Below, in pieces: positions 10,501 to 21,600 of a stretch of 59,954 nt of DNA. The translations under genes and the position numbers were made by a program. Location: NCBI GenBank assembly GCA_032718475.1, contig JAUCBJ010006447.1, positions 1-59,954 on the forward strand, read 5' to 3'. The DNA comes from Nemertoderma westbladi. Taxonomy: Eukaryota; Xenacoelomorpha; Nemertodermatida; Nemertodermatidae. The notes beneath the pieces were generated by a model. The model made no database searches. It was not told the origin of the DNA and saw nothing but the letters and a program-made list of their open reading frames with translations. Position 1 is the stretch's first letter, and each line of letters starts with the position of its first letter.

Positions 10501-10745
10501 ATATTAATAAGTATAAAAAAAGAAAAAAAAGATTGTAAATGCAAGTATTTAATCATTTACAAATATATACGAAATTTTGCCCTATTATGAAGCTAGATCG
10601 GACCCCAGGATGTCGGTGTAATCATTATAATTCAGTGTTGTTACGAGAGATGGAATCAGCACGAATACGGACTTGGATTTTTTCCAAAAAACATTTGGGA
10701 AAAATACGCATGCGTGTCAGCTGACCATGCTATCACATTGTCTTG

Positions 10746-13700
10746 TTAAAGTTCTTTTACTGGTATCGGTGGCGTGTAGTTTAGTGACTCGATGATGCAA
10801 GAGGCATTGCCAGCCTGTACGCAGATGCCGAGGCGCTGTCTCAAGTATATAGAAGAGCGCGGGTCGCCGTTGACTGATATTATCTTTCTCCCGATTTCGC
10901 GGAGGAACTTTAAAGTCAGAGGACCAAATCCTCCTAGCGTTTCCACCGCGATTGGTTGGAGAATGACAGTAGACGAAATGTCGCTGTATTTGGCGATCTT
11001 TCTAGCTTCGGCCATTTCGGCTACGGCAGAACCCTCCGATTCAGCCAAATTGCTGTATGAAGCTGCCATGCGATTCACACAAGTAAAGTCCCATGCCAGT
11101 CTTTTTCCCTGGGACCAGTTTAGGTGAGTTGCGCCGTCTGGCCGCTTGCCATCATTCCTGCAGAGTCCAACAGGTTCAAGTGTGGACGGGATCTCTGCCG
11201 AAGAAAACGCTCTATGTATGGCGTTATTCCCCTCCCTATGTCGTCCGTGTTTACTCTTTGTCGATTTGCACGACAAAGAGTGGTAGCCAAGACCATCAGC
11301 TTCAGCGCCACATACACAAGTATGGGGAGTACAAACAGGTGCACCGAGGCGTAGGCCAGCAGCTATCGTAAACTGTACATTCGACAAACGGAGGGCAAGT
11401 GTTCCAGATGGAAGTGTGTTCAACCAGTCGGCAGATCCTGGTGCCTGGCACCCCCTGATACGACCTGTATCTGATGGACTTGCGGATGTAAGTAACTGGT
11501 CAGCCTGAAGCTTATAGAGCGGTTCAAGCCAACTTCTCTGTGAGTCAAGTTGATTTGGAATACAAGTTCCACCTAGTGAACGCCAGACATTTAGTGCGTC
11601 TTGGAATGTTGTTGCAGGGGCATCGACAGTATGAATTTGGTTTGTTAGGGAACGGCATTTACTGACGGAAGCCAGATATGCACCAGGAGCAACTACAGAT
11701 GGCATTGGGATACCAATCCCTCCCAGGCAACATGGTAGGGTGGCCTGCCTCCAAACTGATTCAGTCATAGACGCATTGGTAATGGATGCTAGGGTCTCAC
11801 GTAGACAGTTGTCCATATCAGAGAGGATTTCCTTTGCCACAAATGCAGGTGAAGTTCTGAGTATATAAGTTAGCTTTGGGATAGCAAGGCAGTTACGGAG
11901 AAGGTAGTAGGCATCATGGCTGTTTAGGATGAGGAGGCGACTTGCAAACACTTTCAGAGCGTCATACTTATCTGTCAATGCAGATGTCAGTGCCCTTGGT
12001 CCGATTGGGGAGCCCAGAATGATTAAGTCTTCCGCAGGGGTCAGTGTGATGTCAGGCAAAACATCCCTGAATGCAGCAATGATTTGTGGGGCATTTGCAC
12101 TTTCTGGGTGGAAAACTATCAGTTCACACTTGGGTGTGTTTAGCTCCAGCCCGATTTCCTCACAAGCTTTACGGAAACTAAATAAGTCTTCCAATACTCT
12201 CTCCCATGCATCCCCCATTGAGACATCGTCAACATAGGCTAATTTTAAGCGTGAGAGAAGGATCTGGAGCTTCTTATGCAAACCTGAGCAAAATCCGTAT
12301 ATAGCCAAGGGGTCACCCTGCTGAAATCCTTCTGAAGAGTCGATTGTTAGTTCACTTCCGAATGTCAGTATTGTGTCCTCATTGTAGCACGTGTCAAAAA
12401 ATGGTAGCAATTGTGGTGCATCTTCAGCAATGCATTCAGCAACAAAGTCACGGCGGATGGTATTGAAGGCGTTTTTGAAATCTAGTTTCAACAGTACTTC
12501 ACCTGGTTGTGCTGATGAAGCGTAGCTTCTGGTAGCATGGGCTGCTGCCTCAGCACCACCCGGCACTCCAAACCCGAGTTGTAAAGGACATAACTTCCTA
12601 GAGCAGCTTTCAACCTGTGATTTAGATGCGCCTTTCGCGACAAGGCGCCTTAGGGTCTCTCCGACAGCTATTGGACGGGTCCCCCCATCCTTCTTTATGA
12701 ATGCTGTTAATGCTGCACCGGCAAAGATTGGGCGGACCACTGAAGGAACTGAGCCGGAGAGAATTAGGTTGACTAATTCGGTGAGTTCTTCCAGGAGGGG
12801 GACCCCAGAGGCCTGATTCCTTTTCGATAGACAATCTTTCAGGTGTTGAGGGCGCAATCCTGAAAGACCCCCTGCACTACCAGGTGGGAAACTATCAACT
12901 GCCCCTTTGACTGCACTAGGACTTAAAGTTAGTGGAGGAACAGAGGATGCTGGGAATTCACGGCGATCTGTTGGACATGGTGGGTGTTTTGCTATTAGTT
13001 TTTCATGGGTTACTGCATCGAATGGTGCGAGAGAGTCGATTGAGCAAGCAATACGGATTGCACCCCTGACATCACCTTCGTCAAGTTTTTCTGCGACTGA
13101 TGTTGCAATCCTTTCAAGCAATCGTTCGTCACTAATTGGTTTACCATTTGGTTTTCCCTTTGTTGATCTGTTAGGCAGTGGCTTAATGAGGCATGATGGA
13201 TCAGGTGATGAGACAAATGCACAGATCTGTTTGTTTATCAGTGTTGCAAGTGAGACGCGGCGGTTACGTCCTCCTCTGTCAGGTTTCCTGAGGCATAACT
13301 GAGGCATAATTAGCATGTTACGCCAATTAAGAGTGTTTGTAGGATCACGTAAAACCTTGTGGATAACATCCTGGAAGCAGAGGGAGAACTTTATCCTAGA
13401 GCCGCGTGGGATGAACTTAAGAACCCGGCATCTAGCTGAGCGGATGATGGCAAGGAGGTCCATGGCTGTGAGCAATGCATTCTGTGTAGATGGGTCAGGA
13501 GGGGGCCCAACACTGGCAGTGCAATCATCTGAGTTGGTGGTCCGTGGTACATTGCATTGGGTGGAGTCATTATGTTGGGAATGGAAAGAGCCAGACCCGG
13601 GGCAGACACCATCTATACCTTTGTGACGACGGATTTTGCCATCTGCATTCCTTAGACAAGCATGTGTGCAGGTATTGCATATTACCCGATTGGAACCCGT

Positions 13701-14651
13701 TGAACTAGGAGACTGGGAAGATTGTCTTTGGGTGTCTGATTGGTTGTTGCTTATAACAATGTTACCATTAGCGTCTTGCCGTTTACAAATGTTATTCGGG
13801 TGGGTCTGCGTGTCATGAGATGGAGTTTTGGTCACTTCGTCGATCTCAACAGGTTTGGGTTGCAGGGGAACATTGTTTGTTGAATGCTGGCTCTGTTGTT
13901 GGCTCGCGATCCTATGAGAGGTGTTGCCCGTGTTGTCTGTCTCGTCTGCACATGTCGCACAATGATCACACTGCCAAGCCTTACTGAGAGCAGCTTGAGC
14001 TTTGGTCATACCGATGCATGAGAGGTGAAATATCAATGTGCAATGGTTGCAGCTAATAGTTTGTTTCCTTAAATTAACAGAGTGGCACTGGTGGCACTGT
14101 TTGTTGATTTCCTTGGCCTGAAGGGTCTGTTGGGGCAGTTGCGGTTGACTAGACGTGGTTGATCTAGTAGAATGCTTGCTGCTAGTGGAAGCTGGAGCTG
14201 GTTTAGGGGTATCAGGCTTAGTGGGGTCAGGTTTAGGGGGGTCTGGTTTGGCAGGGGTATCATGTGTAGGGGGATCCGGTTTAGTGGGATCTGGTTGTTG
14301 GGGGTCTGGTTTAGCATGGGTATCATTTATGGGGGGATCCGGTTTAGGGGGATCTGGTTTAGGTGGGTTTTGTTGAGGGGGGTCTGGTTTATGGGGATCT
14401 GGTTGAGGGGGGTCTTGTTTAGCAGGGGTATCACGTATAGGGGGATCCGGTTTAGGGGGGTCTGGTTTAGGGGGATCTTGTTGAGGGGGGTCTGGTTTAT
14501 GGGGATCTGGTTGAGCGGGGTCTGGTTTAGCAGGGGTATCACGTATAGGGGGATCCGGTTTAGGGGGGTCTGGTATAGCATGGGTATCATGTATAGGGGG
14601 ATCCGGTTTAGGTGGACCTTTTTTGCGGTGGTCCTGATGGGGGTGGATCAA
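10746..14651 (-). CDS. Reverse transcriptase with PHD-like finger and restriction-like endonuclease (NeSL-type)
   Basis: This is a 1301-residue ORF. Residues 10-150 are a degenerate PKPDPP repeat. Residues 185-235 form a PHD-like finger (CHQCH, CNHC, FHLSC, WQCDHC) and a second CxxC/HKG finger follows near 325-350. The reverse transcriptase spans about 560-880, with LDFKNAFNTIRRD, FQQGDPLAIYGF and the catalytic YVDD at about 806. Near 1115 is a CxC..H..C knuckle (CVCGAEADGLGYHSLSC). The C-terminus has a PD-(D/E)XK endonuclease signature, KRPDG then LAWDFTCVN (about 1170-1190). The protein would nick target DNA and reverse-transcribe the element RNA there. The MIHPHQ start is probably artificial: the true protein continues from the upstream Ulp1 frame across the poly-C run. 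The long intact frame suggests fairly recent activity. Confidence 0.85.
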   Translation of the reverse strand: MIHPHQDHRKKGPPKPDPPIHDTHAIPDPPKPDPPIRDTPAKPDPAQPDPHKPDPPQQDPPKPDPPKPDPPIRDTPAKQDPPQPDPHKPDPPQQNPPKPDPPKPDPPINDTHAKPDPQQPDPTKPDPPTHDTPAKPDPPKPDPTKPDTPKPAPASTSSKHSTRSTTSSQPQLPQQTLQAKEINKQCHQCHSVNLRKQTISCNHCTLIFHLSCIGMTKAQAALSKAWQCDHCATCADETDNTGNTSHRIASQQQSQHSTNNVPLQPKPVEIDEVTKTPSHDTQTHPNNICKRQDANGNIVISNNQSDTQRQSSQSPSSTGSNRVICNTCTHACLRNADGKIRRHKGIDGVCPGSGSFHSQHNDSTQCNVPRTTNSDDCTASVGPPPDPSTQNALLTAMDLLAIIRSARCRVLKFIPRGSRIKFSLCFQDVIHKVLRDPTNTLNWRNMLIMPQLCLRKPDRGGRNRRVSLATLINKQICAFVSSPDPSCLIKPLPNRSTKGKPNGKPISDERLLERIATSVAEKLDEGDVRGAIRIACSIDSLAPFDAVTHEKLIAKHPPCPTDRREFPASSVPPLTLSPSAVKGAVDSFPPGSAGGLSGLRPQHLKDCLSKRNQASGVPLLEELTELVNLILSGSVPSVVRPIFAGAALTAFIKKDGGTRPIAVGETLRRLVAKGASKSQVESCSRKLCPLQLGFGVPGGAEAAAHATRSYASSAQPGEVLLKLDFKNAFNTIRRDFVAECIAEDAPQLLPFFDTCYNEDTILTFGSELTIDSSEGFQQGDPLAIYGFCSGLHKKLQILLSRLKLAYVDDVSMGDAWERVLEDLFSFRKACEEIGLELNTPKCELIVFHPESANAPQIIAAFRDVLPDITLTPAEDLIILGSPIGPRALTSALTDKYDALKVFASRLLILNSHDAYYLLRNCLAIPKLTYILRTSPAFVAKEILSDMDNCLRETLASITNASMTESVWRQATLPCCLGGIGIPMPSVVAPGAYLASVSKCRSLTNQIHTVDAPATTFQDALNVWRSLGGTCIPNQLDSQRSWLEPLYKLQADQLLTSASPSDTGRIRGCQAPGSADWLNTLPSGTLALRLSNVQFTIAAGLRLGAPVCTPHTCVCGAEADGLGYHSLSCKSTKSKHGRHREGNNAIHRAFSSAEIPSTLEPVGLCRNDGKRPDGATHLNWSQGKRLAWDFTCVNRMAASYSNLAESEGSAVAEMAEARKIAKYSDISSTVILQPIAVETLGGFGPLTLKFLREIGRKIISVNGDPRSSIYLRQRLGICVQAGNASCIIESLNYTPPIPVKEL
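14225..14610 (-). repeat. Degenerate repeat encoding PKPDPP/T motifs
   Basis: On the plus strand GGGGGATCCGGTTTAGGGGGGTCTGG-like units repeat at periods of about 18 and 60 bp. They encode the proline-aspartate-rich linker between the Ulp1 domain and the zinc fingers. The region is prone to slippage, and the antisense plus-strand ORFs over it are shadows. Confidence 0.7.
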
Positions 14652-15309
14652 TTTGTGGGGTTTCCTGATGGGGGGGGGGGGGGTCCGGTTTGTGAGGGGC
14701 AGGTAGGAGGGGCGCAGGTTGTGCGGTAGTGTTAATTGGGGTGGCAGGTGGGATCACAGTGGCTGATGTTTTCACAAGGGAGGCCACCCAAACCCTAAAA
14801 GTACCGATGGAATTATCATTTATACCGTCGAGTGAACCTCCATCCAAACACATCTTAACAAACCTGATAACGTAGATGCCACAACTTGAGCCGTCGTACT
14901 GAAGTCTCTTGGGGAGCTGGCGTACCATAAAAGGCGGGATGGTCACGTTACACCTGGATGCCTCAAAAGAGACCCATCGTTGTATGGTATTTAAAGTGCC
15001 CGGGTTAGGCCACGCCATAGAATCAAAGTAAAATATGACCCGGGCCTTGGGACGCACAACAGCCAGAGCCCAGTGGTAACCCCTAATATTGACTGTAAAG
15101 AACAGGAAGTCATACTGGAGTATGCTAGTATCAGTTTGACGTTGCGTTATATGAGAGCCGCGGTTCGAAAAAGTGTCTAGAAAATGAGCGTTGAACACCT
15201 TAGTCCTACCAGGGTATTGGCCACATAGGTGGCTAATGACAGCATCTATTAGGTTGTCAGATAACCACCCTTTGGGGTCATTGAGCCGCTCTATGTCACT
15301 TTCAGACTT
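14608..15309 (-). CDS. Ulp1-type cysteine protease domain of the NeSL-type element, 5'-truncated
   Basis: The open frame starts just inside a TGA at 15310-15312 with no ATG. It reads GWLSDNLIDAVISHLCGQYP, later YHWALAVVRP (catalytic His), FYFDSMAWP (Asp) and QYDGSSCGIYVIRF (Gln and Cys), which is a complete Ulp1/C48 catalytic triad. It then runs into PHKPDPPPP and is shifted out of frame at the C14 tract relative to the downstream reverse-transcriptase ORF. C48 proteases cleave SUMO-like modifiers; in NeSL-group elements the role is not established. The N-terminal part normally ahead of the triad is missing. Confidence 0.8.
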   Translation of the reverse strand, partial: KSESDIERLNDPKGWLSDNLIDAVISHLCGQYPGRTKVFNAHFLDTFSNRGSHITQRQTDTSILQYDFLFFTVNIRGYHWALAVVRPKARVIFYFDSMAWPNPGTLNTIQRWVSFEASRCNVTIPPFMVRQLPKRLQYDGSSCGIYVIRFVKMCLDGGSLDGINDNSIGTFRVWVASLVKTSATVIPPATPINTTAQPAPLLPAPHKPDPPPPHQETPQIDPPPSGPPQKRST

Positions 15310-15384
15310 TCAGATTATTAAATTACTAATAACTAAAATATATATCGATAATTTTTTTACATTTTTTTTTTGCATTACTTTAAC

Positions 15385-15389
15385 ACATA
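15385..15389. other. Left 5-bp target-site duplication (ACATA)
   Basis: ACATA directly precedes the TGTAAAAG start of the left LTR and is repeated exactly at 27219-27223 after the right LTR. Confidence 0.9.
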
Positions 15390-16665
15390 TGTAAAAGCTT
15401 CTGTGGGATGCAACTGGTCCTTCGCCCCGCGATCCAGTTTTCCCCCCATACGCTAAAATACTCTGAAACCTGCTGTAAAAGCGTTTACAGATATAATTGG
15501 ATCCCCTAGCCCTCGGGGTGCTGTATAAGTGTTTTTAACGGACATAAAATAGATTCTTCTGAATGTGTGCTTTATGCGGACGTAGCAGGGTACAAACCCC
15601 GCAATGCGGCATTTCACTGTCACTATGTCAAGGGAAGGATTCTGATTACGACATCTCCCAGCTGGATGATGACGTGGAGGGAGCTCTCATTGGACTCCTG
15701 GTTCCTTTGTTTTGGTCTAACAACCAATCAGGGCGATTTGCGTTTTCCTTGAAGAGATACCTACAGCAGCTCCCAAACTCAGTGTTTATGTCGTTCCATA
15801 CTGCCTGAAGATCGGCTGGAATGACGCAATGTTTCTGCCCTTTTGTAAGAACATTAGTAGGCTAAATTATAGAAAGCATAGCTATTATCGCTATTAACAA
15901 ATCAACTCGATTCATATCACTTTATATCGATCTTAATTCAATGCAATCTAATTATATCTTAACCTACCGTCATACTGCTTTTACTGTTTGTAATTTGTAT
16001 CAGTATAATTGGATGTTTTTATTTGAAGAATATCAATAATCAACCCACATTTTCCCAATATCTTTGATACACTACAGGTTAGAGAGAAAGGTTATGTACA
16101 ACAATTGCGACTTTATTATTGTGTTTGTAGTGAATCTAATGTTGTTTGACAGACACTACCTGAGTCCAGTGCATATCTCTTTATACCTGATCAAAGTCAG
16201 TAACTGTCGGCATATCAGTGAGCAGTGTTGTGCGTTACCGGTAGCGTGCGTGATTGTAAAGTGATTGGATCTGATAATAAAGCATTCCTAAAGAATGCGC
16301 CCTATGCTTGAAATTTAAGCCATATCGTTGTGTGTAGTATCAGTCAGAACTCTGTTTACATAGGTAGAGCGCCACGTCCTAAAAGGAACTGCTAATATTT
16401 CCCGAAAGTGAATAATATTTGTCAGAGATTATATATTAGTAATCAATCGAATAATACAGTAGGCTTGACCGCAAATAAATTTAAGCCCACGAATCCAGTC
16501 TCCCGGTGTTATAAACGGGTCATTTGGACGCGCATGGACTGGCTTCGGCTAATGTTTTTGGTTTGTTTTGTATTAAATCTTGTCATCTTATAAAAGGCAG
16601 TTTATCAATAAAGACATATAAATTTCGGCAGGTTAAACTGCTGAAGGTCTATAAAAGCGCGTACA
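15390..16665 (+). repeat. 5' LTR
   Basis: The LTR starts TGTAAAAGCTTCTGTGGG and ends TATAAAAGCGCGTACA. It matches 25943-27218 without visible differences. An AATAAAG poly(A)-like signal lies near 16608 and a TATAAAAG box near 16650. The short ORFs inside it are present in both LTRs, have no recognisable domain and are not called as genes. Confidence 0.9.
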
Positions 16666-18658
16666 ATAATAGCTATCGATCTTATTTGCGGTAAGCAATA
16701 AGATTGAAAATACCGGCACTCCAGTAGGTCAGTAGGCCCAACTGTCATAACCGGTACTGCTGTGCAAGTACATTAGTATTATTCGATTTTGATTGTTATG
16801 TACCAGTAGGCCTTAATAATCAATCAGGGACTGCAGCCCTGGTTTTTTATTGAGATTTTTACTTATTTCTGTCAAGTTTTATTTGTTTGTAGGCCAGTAT
16901 TGAGCCGAAGACGTGTAAGTCTGCTCAGATTGTTCAGATCATTGTAGGCTGGACTGTTGTCTGACTGTTGTTAGGCTTGAAGATTACAGCGTGTGTAGAG
17001 AGTCTGATAGGTGCCAGTTAGTAAGTTGGGGCAACTCGTAAGTTGTAAGGTCAACCCCTATAAAGAATAAGCCGCGCTACCTTATTAGCACGCATACTCA
17101 CTAACAAGTTTCGGAATCTGCATATACTGTGGTTATTTAGGCTTGATAGTAGTCCGTCAGCGTTTATCCTGTACTGTCTGTATAGTCTGTTCAGATACCG
17201 TAATATTATTCAGATATTTTGTGGGCTGGATTGTTGCCTAGCTGTTGTTGGGTCTGAAGGAATTGCTACGTGTGTAGAGTAAGTCTGATAAAGTGCCGTT
17301 AGTAAGTTGGGGCAGCCATCGCTGTAAGGACAATCCCCTCTTAAAGAATAAGTCGTACTACCGTATTAGCACGCATACTAACTAACAGTTTCAGAATCTG
17401 CACATACAGTAGTTTGTTTAGGCTTAGTGGTAGTCTGTCAGCATTTTAGTTTGTATTTTATTTGAGTATTCTGTACGGGTAGCGTAATATTTATTATTCA
17501 GAGTTTATGCAATTACTCGCAACATTCATGTCCCCAAGTTTATTCCTACAGTAATTGTGTTTGTTATACATACCCTTATAGTTAAATTAACCCCAGTACT
17601 ACACGGGCTGCTTGGCGTAGGTAAAGACTGGTGACTTAGTGCCCCGGTCACTCCAGCAGATGCTGTGGTTCTTTTAACTGTTCAAGTATATTTAACTACT
17701 GGTTATCTGTTTTACAAGTACCTGTACCTAATTTAGGGTTTAGTGTACAGTGCTTTCCGAGAGTAATTAGTGTAGGCATTATTGTGTTGTAAAGTAGTTA
17801 ATAGGCACGCTCGTTCTGGTAGACGGCGGTAATTAACTTCTAGGTAGGAACACTCCGTAGATACATAACGTTGTACCTATAGCGCTACGGCTGTAGGTCG
17901 TCAGGCGGTGGTATTTTCCTATCTAGACAACGCAGTATTTACTTCTGCTTATTATTTTCAAATACCGTAGTATCCTGTCCGTTGAAATAACCAGGAGATC
18001 TAACCCTTTGTTAGACTGGTTAGTAGTTTCCCTGTAAAATTGCCCTAAAAATCTGTACGTACCGTTTTTGTGTGTTTATTAGAGATTGTAATCTCACCAA
18101 TAGTAAGTAACTAGTAAATAAGTAACGTAGGCCAGTAGAATTATTCTGTTTAGTGTCCCATAAGTAGCACTTCACTGAAAGCGCACAGCTTCTGTGTAGT
18201 GGTATTTTACCGGAAATAGTAACACCTATTTCAATCTTGTAACAAATCCCTTATCAGGGTATATATATATTATAAATCAACTCCAAAGATTTATAAATCA
18301 GTAGGCCTGCCATACAACAAGTAGGTCACAATATCAGTTGAACTACTGCTTGCATAACGGTAACAGAGTAAACTCAAGTAACTAAGTAACTTATAATTTC
18401 AGAAATTCAATTATCCTAAATAATTGATATACCGGTATCTATAATAGGCTTAATATATATTTGTATATATTTGAATTGAAATTATATACCGGTACTCTGT
18501 AACAAACCTAGTCTGCAATACTTATATATACTGTGGGTGTATACCGGTATCCTAATATATTGTAATTAATTAACTGTACTAGGCCAACAGTCTTACTGAA
18601 TTACTAGACTTGCTTTAACTGTAACTATAGCAATAGGCATTCAACTGTACAAACAAAC
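16666..18658 (+). other. 5' leader of the LTR element with an internal ~280-bp duplication
   Basis: I see no ORF of note. Two related blocks (about 16905-17180 and 17195-17455) share GTTAGTAAGTTGGGGCA, AAAGAATAAG, TTAGCACGCATACT and TTTAGGCTT in the same order. I could not identify a primer-binding site immediately after the LTR, unless TTGGGGCA in these blocks marks one. The long leader is typical of elements that package their RNA, but the function here is unknown. Confidence 0.55.
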
Positions 18659-21600
18659 ATGTCTGACACAACCCAATCACTGTCAGATAGTCTCTTAGAA
18701 AGTGTTAGAATGACTGTGAGGCAGTGTCTTAAAAAGAGCAGTGACCCAGACCAAAATATAGAACATCCCAGACACAGGTCTAAGTCCCCTCCTACTGTAA
18801 GAAAGGCCATCCCTACAGTAATAGTGTCAGACCCTAGGCTAATCCACCATAGGTCTATCATAGGCACTCGGGCCCAGGTAAAACGGAACCTAGAGGAAGC
18901 TGTCCTATCGCAGCAACATCCTGATCGAGAACCTAGTCCCCAGCGACCAGATAGCTCCAGTAGTTCGGAGACTGTTGAGCGGACGCCCGAACGCGGGGCG
19001 AAAATTGCGGATACGGTTTGCGATGAGCGGCCAACCTTTGAAGAATCAACCGACGCCCCTTCTTCCCAAGTGGAAAGCGAAGTGGAAAGCGAAGTGGAAA
19101 GCGAATTAACATCTACAGAGAAGCCGCGAACTAGAGATGCAATCGATACCTATTTGTCAGATTATCAGCGATTCATAGGAGACGAGGAGTTGAGAAGACG
19201 GTTGCATGGATTTACACCTAATAGTGCAGGGGCTAAGCGTGTATTGGACGAACTCGATGCTGAGATGTTAGCTAAAGATCAAGCTAAATTTGATGAGGAA
19301 AGACGCATCGCTAGAGCCCAGGAAATACAAGTCCAGAAAAAACAAATAGAAGATCGAAAGGCAGTAGCAGCAGCAGAGGCAGAGGCAGCAAGAAAGTTAG
19401 CAGCGGCAGAGGCAGAGGCAGCAAGAAAGTTGGCAGAGGCAGCAAGCAAGCTAGCAGAGGCAGAGGCAGCAAGAAAGCTAGCAGAGGCAGAGGCAGAAAG
19501 AAAATTGGCAGAAGCGGAAAAGAGAGCTTCTGACGAGATCGCCCAACTAGAGTTAGCAAATCTGCAAGAGACACATGATTACATCAATAAACGCGACACA
19601 GAAAGTCGAATGAAGATACTGAGTCGATCTACTTCGAAACGCCAAGGGTATACATCATCGGAGGAAGGAGACACTACCGACCCTGAAGGTGGAGGAAATA
19701 GATCTCGTCTCAGTAGGCGTAAAAGAATGTCTCCACGTCAGAGATTGCCTGATTTGCCTCCAGCTGTTAGAAGACAAATATCTAGCACTGCAGTAGCGAG
19801 TACAGAACCCACAGACCAAACTATTACCATTACCAGACTCCCTACTATAGTAGATGAGCCGGAAATAATTAGGCCTGTTCTAGAAAACACCCCTTCGGTG
19901 AGAGAGACCCCTGTGCTCCCCAAACCTACTACCAAATTCCCTTTACACAGTACTATTAAACTAACGGTACCTGGTGGAGCAGCCCAAGTCCCAGTTCTGG
20001 AGACCGAGGGAGACATACAATCTTTGTCTCCCGTCGTCCCGATGCGGCCCGCTACAACGTTGGCGACTCCCGCTTCGGCGGTCGAGTGGGTTGAGAAGGG
20101 ACGGCGGGAGATGAGTCTCTTGCTCGGTCAAATGAGAGAACAGCGGGACTGTTCCTCACAACAGATCCGGGACTTAGAAGGGACTGTCTACCAACTCAAG
20201 GGAACCGTAAGGGATAGTAGGATAGAGCTGCAAGAAGTGCAACAAAATATCGCATTCGAGCGCGACAAATTAGTCAATATACAAAGGGGAATACCAACAC
20301 CCCCTGTAACCCTGTGTCAACCTGCTAGGTCGGAAGTGTATCATGCGCGAGGTGTGTCGCCTACACGCATATATACTGCTAGCAAAGTAGAAACACCCCC
20401 TATAACCCTGAGTCAACCTGTTAGGTCTGAAGTACATCATGCGCAAGGTGTGTCGCCTATACGCATATATACTGCTAGCGAAGTAGAAACTCCTCTAGTA
20501 AACCCCATTACGGGAGACTACAAACCTGTGAATAATGATATCCCCTATAGACCTGATAATGATCTGAAAAATTTATATACCGATAATTCGATATTAAATA
20601 ACACGATGGCCCAAGAAAGCTTTACGCGTCAGATGGCTAGAACAGAAGCCCGCCAAGCGGTCAAAGTGGGAGAAATTGTCAAATTCAACGGTGATGAGAT
20701 GAAATGGTTACCTTTTAAAGAATATTATGAAGATAGCATACAGAACTCTGTACTATCTAGCGGAGAGAAACTGAGATTCCTCATCAAATGTTTGGAAGGA
20801 CCTCCCAAGTTAATGGCGTTGAAGTTTATTGGACATCCAAATGGATTAAGACAAGTCTGGGATACATTAAACACCAGGTATGGTAATAAAGATAATATCG
20901 CTAAGTATTTGTATGCAAAACTGGTAGCCCCTCGAAAGTTCCTTAGTAACGAGATTATAGAGTTTTCCGATGAGATTCAAGAAATCTGCCGACAATTGGA
21001 TTGGTTAGGTAAGTCCCATGAATATCAGAGCTCCATGGTCATCGGAGCCATAGTCTCTACTTTGCCAAAGGGTGGAGTATGTACACGTTGGGACAAGAAG
21101 GTGTTGCATATGATGGAGCAACAACGACGGAGCCCCACCATGGTGGATCTCATGTCATTCCTAGACCGTGAGGTCAAACTACAACTAATAAAGCAATCCA
21201 GGGAAAAAACATCGGAAAATCAGGTAAGTGAAAAACCCGTTTCTAGGAAAAGAATAATACCCGTATGTTATACTGACGACGGCGAAAGCCAGACCTCCCA
21301 TGAAGAAGACAGCGGGAAAGACACAGCAAGATCCTGCGATGACCACAAAACCCCGAGAGACGTAAGTAAATACCAGCCTCGAACCAATGATAGGAGAGAC
21401 AAGCTTACCAAGACCCCTCCTCAGTCTCCCAAAGGAATTCAGGTAAGCAAGCCCGAAGAACGAGCGAAAGTGCACAGCATTGCCCAAGTTAAAGTGAGTA
21501 ACATCAAACCAAAATGTGCGCTGTGCGACGGGCCCCACCGTTTGAGTGCGTGTGCGGAATTCCAAAAGAAATCCCTGGCAGATAGACGTGGAGTCCTGTG

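Larger units (their letters stand above)
10530..15315 (-). mobile_element. NeSL-type non-LTR retrotransposon, 5'-truncated
   Basis: The element carries, in transcription order, a Ulp1-type cysteine protease, a proline-rich repeat, zinc fingers, a reverse transcriptase and a restriction-like endonuclease. This domain order is known from the NeSL (and related Utopia) group of early-branching, site-selective non-LTR elements. The 5' end stops inside the Ulp1 reading frame at about 15310, next to an AT-rich repeat, as expected for incomplete target-primed reverse transcription. The 3' end lies somewhere left of 10745; I could not define it or a target duplication. A C14 tract at 14670-14683 separates the two frames. 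Confidence 0.75.

Noticed and set aside
14172-14729. Plus-strand glycine/arginine-rich ORF
   Set aside because: It is antisense to the PKPDPP repeat; the repeat structure keeps several frames open.
15563-16593. Short ORFs inside the left LTR, repeated at 26116-27146
   Set aside because: They are identical because the LTRs are identical; they are short, overlap in different frames and have no recognisable domain.
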